DNA of 64,000 bases, from positions 62,001 to 126,000 of the forward strand of contig CAJXOF010000006.1 of the NCBI GenBank assembly GCA_913057945.1, written 5' to 3'. This document shows positions 52,058 through 61,088 of the stretch, one piece after another (position 1 is the stretch's first letter; each line of letters begins with the position of its first letter). The DNA comes from an uncultured Hyphomonadaceae bacterium (GTDB lineage Bacteria > Pseudomonadota > Alphaproteobacteria > Caulobacterales > Hyphomonadaceae). The position numbers and the translations under genes were made by a program. The notes under the pieces were generated by a model. The model did no database searches, was not told where the DNA came from, and worked only from the letters and a program-made list of their open reading frames with translations.

Positions 52058-52756
52058 GTGGAGTACGATGTTCGGGACGAGCATGATTGCTTTGCGGCTG
52101 TCGGGAAACTGGTTGTGCGCTTCTCGTCTCTAGATACTAGTTTCACCAGTGTCGCGGAACGCCTTATCGAATGTGCAGAGGCGACAGGTTTGGGAAACTC
52201 TCTTCCTGATTCAGTTAGAACATACGACAAACGAACCAGAAATAAGCTAGCGCGACTTCAGAGAATATTTTCCTTCTTGGACAGTGAGCAGAAGATTGTA
52301 TCAGATTTTTCGAAGTGGAGGACAGATGTCAAATCGATACAAACAGTCAGAGATGATCTGTGTCACGGGCATTGCGAACTCAATCCCGCGATAGCTGAAC
52401 CTCACGTATCCATCGTTACCGAACGTGGAGATAAGAATTCCGTGGTCTACCACTTGGCTGCTACGGAACTCGAAATTCTGTCTTCTCGCGTTCTTTATTG
52501 TTCCAATTGGCTCTACGCGGCCATGGCTCATATAAAGTATCACTATCTGAATTGTGCGGGTGCATCATTTTACACGCCGTACTCTATACAGAGTATTTGT
52601 GACGCACTGCCCAGTCGGCCATGGGAGAACCCTCGGCCTCATCCGAAAACAATAGTCTTATCAGACGAACAAAATAAATCTTATCCCACCCCTCTGAGCC
52701 CTGCCGTATGCTTGCTTGCATGTTCGACCGAGACTCCCTCATCAAACGCGCGCTAG
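52058..52756 (+). CDS. AT-rich orphan gene, HEPN-like protein (hypothesis)
   Basis: 232 residues from the GTG at 52058 (GAGGAG 7 bases upstream). The base composition is strikingly low in GC for this window: 25 of 60 in 52201-52260 compared with 47 of 60 in 53221-53280, so the gene is probably acquired. The protein is mainly helical, with VGKLVVRFSSLDTSFTSVAE near the N-terminus and TVRDDLCHGH (R98 to H103) in the middle. R-D-x3-H fits the Rx4-6H motif of HEPN ribonuclease/toxin domains and the RN-x-LxHG segment of related proteins. The last 16 codons overlap the next gene, past the point where the AT-rich DNA ends. HEPN assignment is inference; no partner antitoxin is visible. Confidence 0.6.
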   Translation: MEYDVRDEHDCFAAVGKLVVRFSSLDTSFTSVAERLIECAEATGLGNSLPDSVRTYDKRTRNKLARLQRIFSFLDSEQKIVSDFSKWRTDVKSIQTVRDDLCHGHCELNPAIAEPHVSIVTERGDKNSVVYHLAATELEILSSRVLYCSNWLYAAMAHIKYHYLNCAGASFYTPYSIQSICDALPSRPWENPRPHPKTIVLSDEQNKSYPTPLSPAVCLLACSTETPSSNAR

Positions 52757-53496
52757 AAACGGGCTGGCCTTTTGTGGCCGGGCTGATGGAGGAGGTGCGC
52801 GGCGCGCTCACCGCGCCAACCGACGGCGCCGTGCCGCGCGCACTCTATTACGCATCGCTCCGCACACTGCGCGCCCTGGAATCGCTGGTGCGCCGCATGC
52901 TCTATCTGATGTCGTTGGAGCTGGACCTCAGCTGGACCGCGCCGGGCCCGCGTGAAACGGATTGGAACAGGGTGAAACGGAATGAAACGGTCTGCAACGC
53001 GCTGAAACAGGATGACACCGCCTGCAACGCCCTGGCACGGCCTGCACCGCGCCGGATCGCGCTGGCCGACACGCTGACCCTCTATTTCCCGCCGCTGGTG
53101 CCGCCCGAGACACAGGCGGCACCATACGGGGCCCGGCCCTCGATCTGGATGCTGGGCATGCCCCGCGCGCCAGAGCCCGAAGACCCGCCCGAAACGCTCG
53201 ATCCCGCGCCCTTGCTCGCCCGGCTGGAACGGCTCGCCACCAGCTGCGCCGATCCGGCCGCCGAGGCGACCCGCATGGCGCGCTGGCAGGCGCGGCGGCT
53301 CGCGCTGATGCAGGCCGGCACGCGCGGGCGCACGCATCCGCTGCGCACGGGTCGCCCGCCGGGCTATGCAAAAGACCGGCTGAAGCGCGATCCGCTGCAG
53401 AGAAAGCTAAAGGATTTCTGGCACTTCTGCCATTGGGCCGATGAGGCCGCCTATCACCCGCCGGACCGGCCCGAAGGGCGTCCGGCCCCGGCCTGA
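52720..53496 (+). CDS. Conserved-looking hypothetical protein with internal repeat
   Basis: 258 residues from the ATG at 52720 (52708 is an alternative). GC-rich and codon-typical. An alpha-helical first half (MFDRDSLIKRALETGW) is followed by an imperfect short repeat at about residues 86-106 (NETVCNAL / DDTACNAL), then LADTLTLYFPPLVPP and a basic C-terminus ending KDFWHFCHWADEAAYHPP. No family is recognised. Its 5' end overlaps the AT-rich gene, so the insertion may have removed the original upstream region. Confidence 0.6.
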   Translation: MFDRDSLIKRALETGWPFVAGLMEEVRGALTAPTDGAVPRALYYASLRTLRALESLVRRMLYLMSLELDLSWTAPGPRETDWNRVKRNETVCNALKQDDTACNALARPAPRRIALADTLTLYFPPLVPPETQAAPYGARPSIWMLGMPRAPEPEDPPETLDPAPLLARLERLATSCADPAAEATRMARWQARRLALMQAGTRGRTHPLRTGRPPGYAKDRLKRDPLQRKLKDFWHFCHWADEAAYHPPDRPEGRPAPA

Positions 53497-53814
53497 CCGG
53501 GGCGGCGAAAGGTTAAAATTCGGCAATGTGAGGGAGGCTGCAATCTCCGCCCACCCGCGCCTTGGGAGGGGCTAAGGGCGAGCGGAGCCATGGGCGGCGG
53601 GGTGCAGTTGATGGGTACCGCCCATTTGGGTTCGGTGTGCTGCAGATATTACAGGTTCTGCAGACCCGGGGGGCGTGGCGCGAATCCGGGAGAGGGGTGT
53701 GTATTCGCGTCACAAGGGAGTTATGCGCCACACGTGTGAAAGCCGCGTTTCCGGAACCGCCGCAATTGCCGGTATGCGGGAAACCGCGCACTAACCTTGA
53801 TTCATCATTTACGA
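53497..53814. other. 318-base convergent gap without a gene
   Basis: Lies between two convergent genes. I see no credible coding sequence on either strand. Structure: ATGGGCGG (53590-53597) can pair with CCGCCCAT (53618-53625), and CTGCAGA (53640-53646) with TCTGCAG (53657-53663). Neither is followed by a T-tract. No known RNA family is recognised. Confidence 0.5.
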
Positions 53815-54768
53815 TTAAGGCGCGGCCTGCAGCTTCAGTAACAGGGCCGGGTCGATATAGAAATCGCCGTCCCGGCTGCTCGCCTCCGGATTGCGCCACT
53901 TCACCGCCCAGTGCAGGTGCGGCCCGGTCGTGCGGCCGGAGTTTCCGGTCCTGGCCAGCAGGTCGCCGGTGCCCACTTCATCGCCCGCCGCCACATCGAC
54001 GGCCGAGAGGTGCATGAACACCGAGACGAGGCCATGCCCATGGTCGAGGAAGACCGTGCCGCCTTCATAATAGAGGTCCGGATCGGCCAGGATCACCACG
54101 CCCGGCGCAGGTGCGCGGACCTCGGTACCCACCGGCGCGGCCATGTCATAGCCGCGATGCACCGATGTGCTCTCGCACGACTCGCCGGTGACTTTCGAGA
54201 CGCCGCTATATTTCCGCGTCGGCCCGAACGGCGACGAGGCCGGGGCGTCCGCAGGCTTCACGAACCCCTCCAGCGCGCCGGGGCCGGGATTGAAGCTCGC
54301 AAACGCATCCTGCTTCTTCACCCAGCTGCGCGAGGCATGGGCTTTCTGCTCCGGCGAGCGGGCATCCACCTTGTCGCAATCGAGCCCGGTCAGCTCGCGA
54401 TACTCATCCTGGCGCTCGGCAATCTGCAGGTCGCCAAAGGCGCCGCTGTCATGTGTCCAGCCGACCACGCTCGGCGCGCGTGTGCTGAGCCCGAACTGCG
54501 CCGTGCCCGTCTCGCTGACGGTCAGCTTCGTGCCGGCCACCGTGAAATGGCTGCCCGGCTCGGCGGAACAGATCACCAGCCCGCCCTGCACCAGCATACC
54601 GCCACAGTCCGGCGCAGCCGATTCGGCAGGCACCTCCGCAACAGGTTCCGGGGCAGGATATGGTGTGGGCTCAGTTTCAGGAATGGGCGCAGGGGTGGGG
54701 GCCGGAGACTCAGCCGCAGCGCAGGCCACGACAAGTGCGGAGAGGCCAGCAAGCCAGACGCGCCGCAT
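53815..54768 (-). CDS. M23-family peptidoglycan metalloendopeptidase (lipoprotein)
   Basis: 317 residues from the ATG at 54768. Lipoprotein signal VVACAA (Cys about 16) then a proline-rich linker (PAPTPAPIPETEP) that could span peptidoglycan. The C-terminal LytM domain has the zinc motif H-x3-D in HRGYDMAAPVG and H-x-H in GPHLHWAV, so it is catalytically complete. It likely cuts cross-links or activates amidases during growth or division. Its start overlaps the stop of the DUF2093 gene by one base. Confidence 0.9.
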   Translation of the reverse strand: MRRVWLAGLSALVVACAAAESPAPTPAPIPETEPTPYPAPEPVAEVPAESAAPDCGGMLVQGGLVICSAEPGSHFTVAGTKLTVSETGTAQFGLSTRAPSVVGWTHDSGAFGDLQIAERQDEYRELTGLDCDKVDARSPEQKAHASRSWVKKQDAFASFNPGPGALEGFVKPADAPASSPFGPTRKYSGVSKVTGESCESTSVHRGYDMAAPVGTEVRAPAPGVVILADPDLYYEGGTVFLDHGHGLVSVFMHLSAVDVAAGDEVGTGDLLARTGNSGRTTGPHLHWAVKWRNPEASSRDGDFYIDPALLLKLQAAP

Positions 54769-54992
54769 CAGCTGCCGGCCTTGGCCATGCGCTGGCTCGC
54801 CGCGTCGGCATCCCAATAGGCTTCCTGCAGGTCCACGCTCCAATAGCGCAGGCCCTGTAGCGGAATCTTCCGGCCGGTGACGGCGCAGGTGACATAGTCT
54901 CCCGGCGCGATCATTTCGATGTCGGCGTCGAGATAGCGAAGGCGGGCTTCGCCGGTGGGGCGGCTGGATCGGTCAAGCATATGCGCGATCAT
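54768..54992 (-). CDS. DUF2093 family protein
   Basis: 74 residues (an alternative ATG at 54980 gives 70). The whole chain fits DUF2093, a small alphaproteobacterial family: LRYLDADIEMIAPGDYVTCAVTGRKIPLQGLRYWSVDLQEAYWD. It has a single Cys before TGRKIPL; function unknown, perhaps a metal or nucleic acid binder. Translationally coupled to the M23 gene and divergent from recA. Confidence 0.85.
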   Translation of the reverse strand: MIAHMLDRSSRPTGEARLRYLDADIEMIAPGDYVTCAVTGRKIPLQGLRYWSVDLQEAYWDADAASQRMAKAGS

Positions 54993-55033
54993 GCCTGAAA
55001 CGCAGCGAAAAGAAAAGATGTAGCGTGCAGAAA

Positions 55034-55059
55034 GTTTCCCCTTTGTTCCGCGGAACAAA
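55034..55059. promoter_or_regulatory. SOS-like (LexA) operator region upstream of recA
   Basis: GTTT-N7-GTTC at 55034-55048 differs by one base from the alphaproteobacterial LexA box GTTC-N7-GTTC. Overlapping it is a perfect 18-bp palindrome, TTTGTTCCGCGGAACAAA (55042-55059). The region is 79-104 bases before the recA start, in the divergent gap with the DUF2093 gene, so repression by LexA is likely; which of the two elements is the true site is unclear. Confidence 0.65.
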
Positions 55060-55137
55060 TATGGTACATCCGACTCAGCAAAGGCAAACGGGGGCCTTGC
55101 CAAATGCGGCCCCATGGTAGACCTAAGGAGACGACTC

Positions 55138-56232
55138 ATGGCCAAAGCGGCGCTACAACTCGTGGACAAGGAATCAGGCGTGGACAAGCAGAAAGCTCTT
55201 GAAACAGCTTTGGGCAATATTGAGCGGTCCTTTGGCAAGGGCTCGGTCATGCGGCTCGGCGACAAGAAGGTCATGGATGTCGAAGCGGTGCCCACCGGTT
55301 CGCTCGGTCTTGACATCGCGCTCGGCATTGGCGGCCTGCCCAAGGGCCGCATCATCGAAATCTACGGCCCGGAAAGCTCGGGTAAGACGACCCTGGCGCT
55401 GCACAGCGTGGCAGAGGCCCAGAAGAATGGCGGCGTCTGTGCCTTCATCGACGCCGAACATGCGCTGGATCCCCTCTATGCCGGCAAGCTGGGTGTTGAT
55501 CTGGATGATCTGCTGATCTCCCAGCCGGACACTGGTGAACAGGCGCTTGAAATCGCCGACACGCTGGTGCGCTCCGGCGCGGTCGACCTGCTCGTCATCG
55601 ACTCGGTGGCGGCTCTCACGCCTCGCGCCGAACTTGAAGGCGAGATGGGCGATTCGCTGCCGGGCCTGCAGGCCCGCCTGATGAGCCAGGCGCTGCGCAA
55701 GCTGACCGGATCGATCTCCAAGTCCAAATGCATGGTCATTTTCATCAACCAGATCCGGATGAAGATCGGCGTCATGTTCGGCAGCCCGGAAACCACGACC
55801 GGCGGGAACGCCCTGAAATTCTACTCTTCTGTCCGTCTCGACATCCGTCGCATTGGCGCGATCAAGGACCGGGATGAAGTGATCGGCAACCAGACGCGCG
55901 TCAAAGTCGTCAAGAACAAGGTCGCGCCGCCCTTCCGCCAGGTCGAATTCGACATTCTTTATGGCGAAGGCATTTCCAAGACGGGTGAACTCATTGATCT
56001 CGGCGTGAAGGCCGAAGTCGTCGAAAAAGCCGGCTCCTGGTATTCCTACAAGGGAGAGCGCATGGGTCAGGGCCGCGAGAAGACCCGGAATTTCCTGAAG
56101 GAAAACCCGGCCATTGCCGACGAGATCGAAGATGCGATCCGGCGCAATGCAGGCCTGCTGGCGGATGAATTGCTGAATGCCGGCATGGAATCCGAACAGG
56201 ATGACGATCTGCCGGACGCCGTCGAAGGCTGA
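55138..56232 (+). CDS. recA: Recombinase A
   Basis: 364 residues; AAGGAG 8 bases before the ATG. Walker [10 protein letters not shown] (77-85), Walker B in [10 protein letters not shown], the L1/L2 loops [21 protein letters not shown] and [12 protein letters not shown], and an acidic C-terminal tail ([12 protein letters not shown]). It forms filaments on single-stranded DNA, drives strand exchange and triggers LexA cleavage. Preceded by an SOS-like operator; followed by a strong hairpin. Confidence 0.99.
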   Translation: MAKAALQLVDKESGVDKQKALETALGNIERSFGKGSVMRLGDKKVMDVEAVPTGSLGLDIALGIGGLPKGRIIEIYGPESSGKTTLALHSVAEAQKNGGVCAFIDAEHALDPLYAGKLGVDLDDLLISQPDTGEQALEIADTLVRSGAVDLLVIDSVAALTPRAELEGEMGDSLPGLQARLMSQALRKLTGSISKSKCMVIFINQIRMKIGVMFGSPETTTGGNALKFYSSVRLDIRRIGAIKDRDEVIGNQTRVKVVKNKVAPPFRQVEFDILYGEGISKTGELIDLGVKAEVVEKAGSWYSYKGERMGQGREKTRNFLKENPAIADEIEDAIRRNAGLLADELLNAGMESEQDDDLPDAVEG

Positions 56233-56269
56233 TCGCCAAATCTTCCTCAGACCTTGATCTGATCCTGAT

Positions 56270-56299
56270 CCGGCCCTGAAACCTGCGTTTCAGGGCCGG
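56270..56299 (+). terminator. Strong hairpin after recA
   Basis: A perfect 12-bp stem, CCGGCCCTGAAA / TTTCAGGGCCGG, with loop CCTGCG, 38 bases after the recA stop. Only AAATCCC follows, with no T-tract, so it may be a transcript-end stabiliser or a Rho-dependent end. Confidence 0.55.
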
Positions 56300-56326
56300 A
56301 AATCCCATCTCTCTCTCAACAGAACT

Positions 56327-56366
56327 GTCCCTTTGTGGCGCACCCCGCTTGGCGTGCCGCAAAGGG
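56327..56366 (+). terminator. Hairpin in the recA-alaS gap
   Basis: GTCCCTTTG (56327-56335) pairs with CAAAGGGAC (56360-56368 region) around a GC-rich inner hairpin, and CTTTATAT follows. This is closer to an intrinsic terminator than the preceding hairpin, although the T-tract is short. It lies in the 210-base recA-alaS gap and could also belong to an alaS leader. Confidence 0.45.
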
Positions 56367-56442
56367 ACCTTTATATCGCCGGTGTAATATTCGTGCCGAT
56401 CGACTCGGCCGTAACACTGATCGCAAGGACACAGAGCTGCCC

Positions 56443-59082
56443 ATGACCGGCGTAAACGAGATTCGCGAAACCTTCCTCTCCTTCTTCGAGAAGCGGGGGC
56501 ATTTGCGTCAGGCGTCAGCGCCCTTGGTGCCGCAGAACGACCCGACCCTTCTGTTCGTGAATGCCGGCATGGTGCCGTTCAAGAACATCTTCACTGGCGC
56601 CGAGACCCCACCGGCGCCCCGCGCCACCACGTCGCAGAAATGCGTGCGCGCTGGCGGCAAGCACAACGACCTCGACAATGTTGGCTACACGGCCCGCCAC
56701 CACACCTTCTTTGAAATGCTGGGGAATTTTTCCTTCGGCGACTATTTCAAGGAAGAGGCCATCGAATTCGGCTGGGAGCTGTGCACAAAGGAATTCGCGC
56801 TCGATCCGAAAAAGCTGCTCGTCACGGTCTATGCCGAAGACGATGAAGCCGCAGCGCTGTGGAAAAAGATCGCCGGCCTCGACGATTCCCGGATCATCCG
56901 GATCGGCACGTCGGACAATTTCTGGTCCATGGGCGATACCGGCCCGTGCGGCCCATGCTCGGAAATCTTCTACGATCATGGCGAAAGCGTTCCCGGAGGC
57001 CCTCCCGGCAGCCCGGACGAGGATGGCGACCGGTTCATCGAGATCTGGAACCTCGTTTTCATGCAGTTTGACCAGCAGGCCGACGGCACGCGCAAGAACC
57101 TCCCCAAGCCCTCGATCGATACCGGCATGGGGCTGGAGCGGATTTCGGCCGTCCTGCAGGGCGTTCACAACAATTACGACATCGATTTGTTCAAATCGCT
57201 GATTGCGGCAGAAGAAGACCTCTACGGCGCGAAGGCTGCGGGCGACCAGCTCGCCTCCTTCCGCGTCATTGCAGATCACCTGCGTACGTCGGCATTCCTG
57301 ATTGCCGATGGCATCCTGCCGTCGAATGAGGGCCGCGGCTATGTCCTGCGCCGCATCATGCGCCGCGCGATGCGCCACGGCCACCTGCTCGGCGCGCGTG
57401 AGCCGCTGATGTACAAGCTGGCCCCCGCGCTGATCACGGAAATGGGCAAGGCCTATCCGGAACTGGGCCGCGCCAAGGCCGCCATCGAATCCGCGCTCGA
57501 ACAGGAAGAGGGCCGCTTCCAGCGCACGCTAGGCAATGGCCTGTCTCTGCTCGACAAGGAAACCGCCGCCATGAAAGCCGGTGATGCGCTGCCCGGCGAT
57601 GTCGCGTTCAAACTGTCCGACACATATGGCTTCCCGCTCGATTTGACGCAGGACATCCTGCGTGGCCGCGACATGAGCGTCGATGTGGAGGGGTTCGAGA
57701 CGGCCCTTGAGCAACAGCGCCAGGATAGCCGTGCTGCCGGCTTCTCGTCCGGAGATCAGGCAACGGACGATATCTGGTTCCGCGTGCGCGATGATGCAGG
57801 CGCCACGAAGTTTACCGGCTATGACGGCACGGAAGGCAAGGGCAAGCTGGTCGCCATCGCGTCCGGCGGGGCGCGTGTCGACACCCTGTCTGCCGGCCCG
57901 GCAGAACTCGTCTTCGATGCAACGCCTTTCTACGCCGAATCCGGTGGCCAGGCTGGCGACCACGGCGAGATCGTCTTCGATGGCGGCGCGCGCTTCATCG
58001 TGCGCGACGTCCAGAAACGCGCCGGCGACCTGCATGTCCATATTGGTGAACTTGTTTCCGGCGAGGTAAAGCTTGGCGACACGGCCAGCCTGCACGTCGA
58101 TGCCGGCCGCCGCCGCGCCATCATGGCCAATCATTCGGCCACGCACATCATGCATGCGGCGCTGCGCAAGGTGCTCGGCGAGCACGTCACGCAAAAGGGG
58201 TCGCTGGTCGAGGCCGCCCGGTTCCGCTTCGACTTCTCTCATAATGGCCCGATGACACAGGCCGAACTCGAAGCCGTCGAGGATGAGGTCAACGCCCAGA
58301 TCCGCGAGAACCACCCGACCGGTATTCAGGTCACCTCGCCAGACAAGGCCATCGAGGCGGGCGCCCTGGCCCTGTTCGGAGAAAAATATGGCGAGGAAGT
58401 CCGTGTGCTGTCCATGGGCGCGGGAGATGGGCGACGGTACTCGGTCGAACTGTGCGGGGGCACGCACGTCGAACGCACCGGCGATATCGGGGTCTTCGTG
58501 ATCACGTCCGAAGGCGGCGTATCCGCCGGGGTCCGCCGTATCGAGGCGGCCACCGGCGCCGAGGCGCTGGCCTATCTCAAGGGCCGCGCACAGATCGCTG
58601 CCGACCTTGCAGAAAGCCTGAAAGTTCCGCTCAAGGATGTTTCGCGCCGCGTCGCTGCACTCGGTGAGGAGCGCCGGTCTCTGGAAAAGGAACTGGCCGA
58701 TGCCAAGCGCAAGCTCGCCATGGGCGGGGGCGGCGCAGCACCCGCTGGTCCGGAAGAGATCAATGGCGTGAAGCTGATGGCGCGCATCGCCGAAGGCGTG
58801 GGCGGCAAGGAATTGCGCACGCTGGTCGATGAGGCCAAGGCCCAGATCGGTTCCGGCATCGTGGCCTTTGTCGGCGTGGCCGATGGCAAGGCCGGAGTCG
58901 CTGTGGGCGTCACCAAGGATCTTACCGACACCTATTCGGCGGTCGATCTGGTCAAGGCGGCCAGCGAAGCGCTGGGCGGCAAGGGCGGCGGCGGACGGCC
59001 GGACATGGCCCAGGCGGGCGGCCCGGATACTGACAAGGCCGAAGAGGCCCTCGCCGCGGTCCGCGCCGCGATTGCGGGCTGA
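56443..59082 (+). CDS. alaS: Alanine--tRNA ligase
   Basis: 879 residues from the ATG at 56443, matching the conserved start [17 protein letters not shown]. Class II core in the first 450 residues with [13 protein letters not shown] and [12 protein letters not shown]; the editing domain has H-x3-H in [12 protein letters not shown] and C-x3-H in CGGTHVER; the C-terminal oligomerisation domain follows a Gly/Ala-rich linker ([11 protein letters not shown]). Charges tRNA-Ala and clears Ser/Gly misacylation. Complete. Confidence 0.99.
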   Translation: MTGVNEIRETFLSFFEKRGHLRQASAPLVPQNDPTLLFVNAGMVPFKNIFTGAETPPAPRATTSQKCVRAGGKHNDLDNVGYTARHHTFFEMLGNFSFGDYFKEEAIEFGWELCTKEFALDPKKLLVTVYAEDDEAAALWKKIAGLDDSRIIRIGTSDNFWSMGDTGPCGPCSEIFYDHGESVPGGPPGSPDEDGDRFIEIWNLVFMQFDQQADGTRKNLPKPSIDTGMGLERISAVLQGVHNNYDIDLFKSLIAAEEDLYGAKAAGDQLASFRVIADHLRTSAFLIADGILPSNEGRGYVLRRIMRRAMRHGHLLGAREPLMYKLAPALITEMGKAYPELGRAKAAIESALEQEEGRFQRTLGNGLSLLDKETAAMKAGDALPGDVAFKLSDTYGFPLDLTQDILRGRDMSVDVEGFETALEQQRQDSRAAGFSSGDQATDDIWFRVRDDAGATKFTGYDGTEGKGKLVAIASGGARVDTLSAGPAELVFDATPFYAESGGQAGDHGEIVFDGGARFIVRDVQKRAGDLHVHIGELVSGEVKLGDTASLHVDAGRRRAIMANHSATHIMHAALRKVLGEHVTQKGSLVEAARFRFDFSHNGPMTQAELEAVEDEVNAQIRENHPTGIQVTSPDKAIEAGALALFGEKYGEEVRVLSMGAGDGRRYSVELCGGTHVERTGDIGVFVITSEGGVSAGVRRIEAATGAEALAYLKGRAQIAADLAESLKVPLKDVSRRVAALGEERRSLEKELADAKRKLAMGGGGAAPAGPEEINGVKLMARIAEGVGGKELRTLVDEAKAQIGSGIVAFVGVADGKAGVAVGVTKDLTDTYSAVDLVKAASEALGGKGGGGRPDMAQAGGPDTDKAEEALAAVRAAIAG

Positions 59083-59100
59083 CTTCCGGGCATCGGACAA

Positions 59101-59128
59101 TTGACTCACGCTGCGGGGCGCCTATGTA
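59101..59128 (+). promoter_or_regulatory. Promoter of the SAM-II/metA transcript
   Basis: TTGACT (59101-59106) and TATGTA (59123-59128) are 16 bp apart, close to sigma-70 consensus. The expected start lies about 7 bases downstream, just where the SAM-II aptamer begins (59136). A stem CGGGGC/GCCCCG overlaps this region. Confidence 0.7.
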
Positions 59129-59135
59129 GGAGCCC

Positions 59136-59188
59136 CGTGGTGATTTGGTCGGTCGGCTTGCAGCCACGTTAAACAACTTGCTAAAAGG
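59136..59188 (+). promoter_or_regulatory. SAM-II riboswitch
   Basis: The alphaproteobacterial metA motif is clear: CGTGG (59136-59140) pairs with CCACG (59164-59168), and between and after them lie TGATTTGG, CGGCTTGCAG, TTAAA and GCTAAAAGG, all conserved SAM-II elements forming the pseudoknot. Binding of S-adenosylmethionine is expected to lower metA expression. The aptamer ends about 70 bases before the metA start. Confidence 0.93.
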
Positions 59189-59258
59189 CTGCGCGGGAAA
59201 TCCGAACACGCTCACAGCAAGATTCCGACTGGCCGAAACTGGTAGCGGAGTAGAGCCT

Positions 59259-60203
59259 ATGCCCATTCGAATTCCTGACGGATTGCCCGCGCGCGAACTG
59301 CTCGTGCGTGAAGGCGTGCAGGTGCTCGATGAATCCATCGCGACGCGCCAGGATATCCGCCCCATGCGGATCGCATTGCTCAATCTGATGCCCAACAAGA
59401 TCGAGACCGAGTCCCAGATCGCGCGGCTCGTCGGCGCGACGCCGTTGCAGGTCGAACTGACGCTGGTCCGCATTGGCAGCCACGTTGCCCGCAACACGCC
59501 GGAAGACCATCTGATCTCCTTCTACCATACCTGGGACGAAGTGAAGGACCGCAAGTTTGATGGCTTCATCATCACTGGCGCGCCGGTCGAGAAACTGCCC
59601 TATGAAGACGTGTCCTATTGGGAAGAACTGAAGGAGATTCTCGACTGGACCGAAACCCATGTTCATTCCAGCTTCTTCATCTGCTGGGGCGCGATGGCGG
59701 CCATCCGGCATTTCCATGGCGTGCCCAAACACATCCTCGAAGAGAAGGCGTTCGGCGTTTATCGCCATCACAATCGCAAGCCGGACTCGCCTTTCCTGAC
59801 GGGGTTCTCGGATGATTTCTCGATCTCGGTGTCGCGCTGGACAGAAGTGCGCCGCGAGGACCTGCCGGAGGGCAGCGGGCTCAACGTGCTGATGGAGAGC
59901 GATGAGACGGGGCTCTGCCTGTTGCAGGAGGCGCGCGGCAACCGGCTCTATATCTTCAATCACATCGAATACGACTCCACCTCGCTGGAGACCGAGTATC
60001 GCCGCGATGTGGCCGCCGGGCGGAAGATCGCGGTGCCAGCCAATTACTTCCCAGAGGATGATCCCAGCCGGGCGCCGAAGAACCGCTGGCGGTCGCACGC
60101 CTTCCTTCTGTTCGGGAACTGGATCAACCAGATGTACCAGACCACGCCATATCATCTGGAAGACATCGGGACGGAACGGGCCGGGGACAGCAAGGTGAGG
60201 TAG
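59259..60203 (+). CDS. metA: Homoserine O-acyltransferase, predicted acetyl-CoA type
   Basis: 314 residues from the ATG at 59259 (GGAG 10 bases upstream). MetA fold with the nucleophile Cys142 in [10 protein letters not shown]. Residue 111 is Glu ([12 protein letters not shown]); the E. coli succinyltransferase has Gly there, and Glu at 111 is known to give acetyl-CoA specificity, so the product is probably O-acetylhomoserine. This feeds methionine synthesis through direct sulfhydrylation or cystathionine. The SAM-II riboswitch upstream fits end-product control. Confidence 0.95.
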   Translation: MPIRIPDGLPARELLVREGVQVLDESIATRQDIRPMRIALLNLMPNKIETESQIARLVGATPLQVELTLVRIGSHVARNTPEDHLISFYHTWDEVKDRKFDGFIITGAPVEKLPYEDVSYWEELKEILDWTETHVHSSFFICWGAMAAIRHFHGVPKHILEEKAFGVYRHHNRKPDSPFLTGFSDDFSISVSRWTEVRREDLPEGSGLNVLMESDETGLCLLQEARGNRLYIFNHIEYDSTSLETEYRRDVAAGRKIAVPANYFPEDDPSRAPKNRWRSHAFLLFGNWINQMYQTTPYHLEDIGTERAGDSKVR

Positions 60204-60231
60204 CGAGTCCCGTGAGGCAAACTGGCTAAGA

Positions 60232-60259
60232 GCCCTTGCTTTCGCGTCGGGCATTTTTT
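60232..60259 (+). terminator. Probable terminator after metA
   Basis: GCCC (60232-60235) and GGGC (60249-60252) with an inner GC pair, then six T residues at 60254-60259. The stem is short, so confidence is moderate; position 29 bases after the metA stop is suitable. Confidence 0.5.
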
Positions 60260-60284
60260 GCGCCGTAGGCGCACTGGCGAAAAA

Positions 60285-60361
60285 TGGTCGGAGTGAGAGG
60301 ATTCGAACCTCCGGCCCCTGCCTCCCGAAGACAGTGCTCTACCAGGCTGAGCTACACTCCG
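60285..60361 (-). tRNA. tRNA-Pro(CGG)
   Basis: 77 bases including an encoded CCA. Acceptor CGGAGTG/CACTCCG with A73; D arm with AGCCTGGTAGAGC; anticodon loop TTCGGGA giving anticodon CGG (60327-60325) with G37, typical of tRNA-Pro; T loop TTCGAAT. Reads codon CCG, frequent in this GC-rich genome. Confidence 0.97.
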
Positions 60362-60428
60362 CGCCGAAGAACGGGGCTTTTACGCCCGCGCGCAGATTTT
60401 TCAAGAGGGCGATCTGAAGGTCGTGGCA

Positions 60429-61088
60429 TCACGCCGCAGCGGGCAGAAATGGCTCGTCTTCGCCGGGTGCCCATTGCGCATATTTCGCCATCACACGCTT
60501 GAACAAGGCGCTCTGCTTGTGGCCGTCCAGCCAGGATTGGAGCGCTGACAGATCCTGCGCCAGGAACCAGTCCATGTCGGTGTGCGCGAACTGGCGAATG
60601 AAGGGAAAGATGGCGATATCCGCAAGGCTGCGCGTCGGCCGTACCAGCTGGCCGCCCTGTGCCTCGATGCGCGCATTCAAATCCTCAAATATCTCCAGCC
60701 CCGCCGCCCGCGCCGCGCCGGGCGCGAGATCTTCGTCGGAATAGCGATTGGGGTATTTATAGCGGTCCAGCGCGCGCTTGAACGGGCCGTCATTGCGGGA
60801 GATCAGCATGTCCGTTGTTTCCGGGTCTGCCGTCAGCCAGCCTTCCGGGTCATTCTGCGCCAGCGCCCAGCGCATCACGTCGAGGCTTTCGTCCACGATA
60901 TCGCCAGAGGAGGTCACAAGAACCGGCACAGTGCCCTTCGGGCTCGCGGCCAGCATGTCGGCAGGCTTGTCGCGTAGTATGACTTCGCGGAGGCGGACCG
61001 GAAGTCCGGCCATCGACAGCCCCATCCGGCCCCGCATGGCATAGGGGCAGCGCCGGAATGTGTAGAGCAGATGTTCGGGCGCGTTCAC
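60429..61088 (-). CDS. Glutathione S-transferase family protein
   Basis: 219 residues. Thioredoxin-like N-terminal domain with [14 protein letters not shown] (CPY at about 14-16, as in Beta/Omega-like GSTs or glutaredoxin 2), SPKGTVPVL and the IVDESLDVM glutathione-binding segment; helical C-terminal domain. Cys in the active site suggests thiol transferase activity. The stop-start overlap with the sulfurtransferase gene (ATGA) is on its 5' side downstream of that gene's 3' neighbour, so the two form one unit with the GST gene second in position but both read leftward. Confidence 0.88.
   Translation of the reverse strand: MNAPEHLLYTFRRCPYAMRGRMGLSMAGLPVRLREVILRDKPADMLAASPKGTVPVLVTSSGDIVDESLDVMRWALAQNDPEGWLTADPETTDMLISRNDGPFKRALDRYKYPNRYSDEDLAPGAARAAGLEIFEDLNARIEAQGGQLVRPTRSLADIAIFPFIRQFAHTDMDWFLAQDLSALQSWLDGHKQSALFKRVMAKYAQWAPGEDEPFLPAAA

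Noticed and set aside
51348-52756. A complete insertion sequence or toxin-antitoxin pair
   Set aside because: No terminal inverted repeats or target duplication frame the region, and the RAYT and HEPN-like genes have no partner gene of the expected type.
53513-53899. 128-codon - frame across the convergent gap at 53.5-53.9 kb
   Set aside because: Overlaps the M23 gene in another frame and the translation has no hydrophobic core or motif.
57529-59109. A 526-codon frame on the - strand
   Set aside because: Entirely antisense to alaS; the translation shows no domain features.
60260-60284. GCGCC/GGCGC hairpin next to the tRNA as a tRNA terminator
   Set aside because: On the tRNA strand the hairpin is followed by A residues, not T, so it is not an intrinsic terminator for the tRNA.
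60284-60502. Short + frame starting MVGVRGFEPPAPASR
   Set aside because: It is the reverse complement of tRNA-Pro, a well-known source of spurious proteins.
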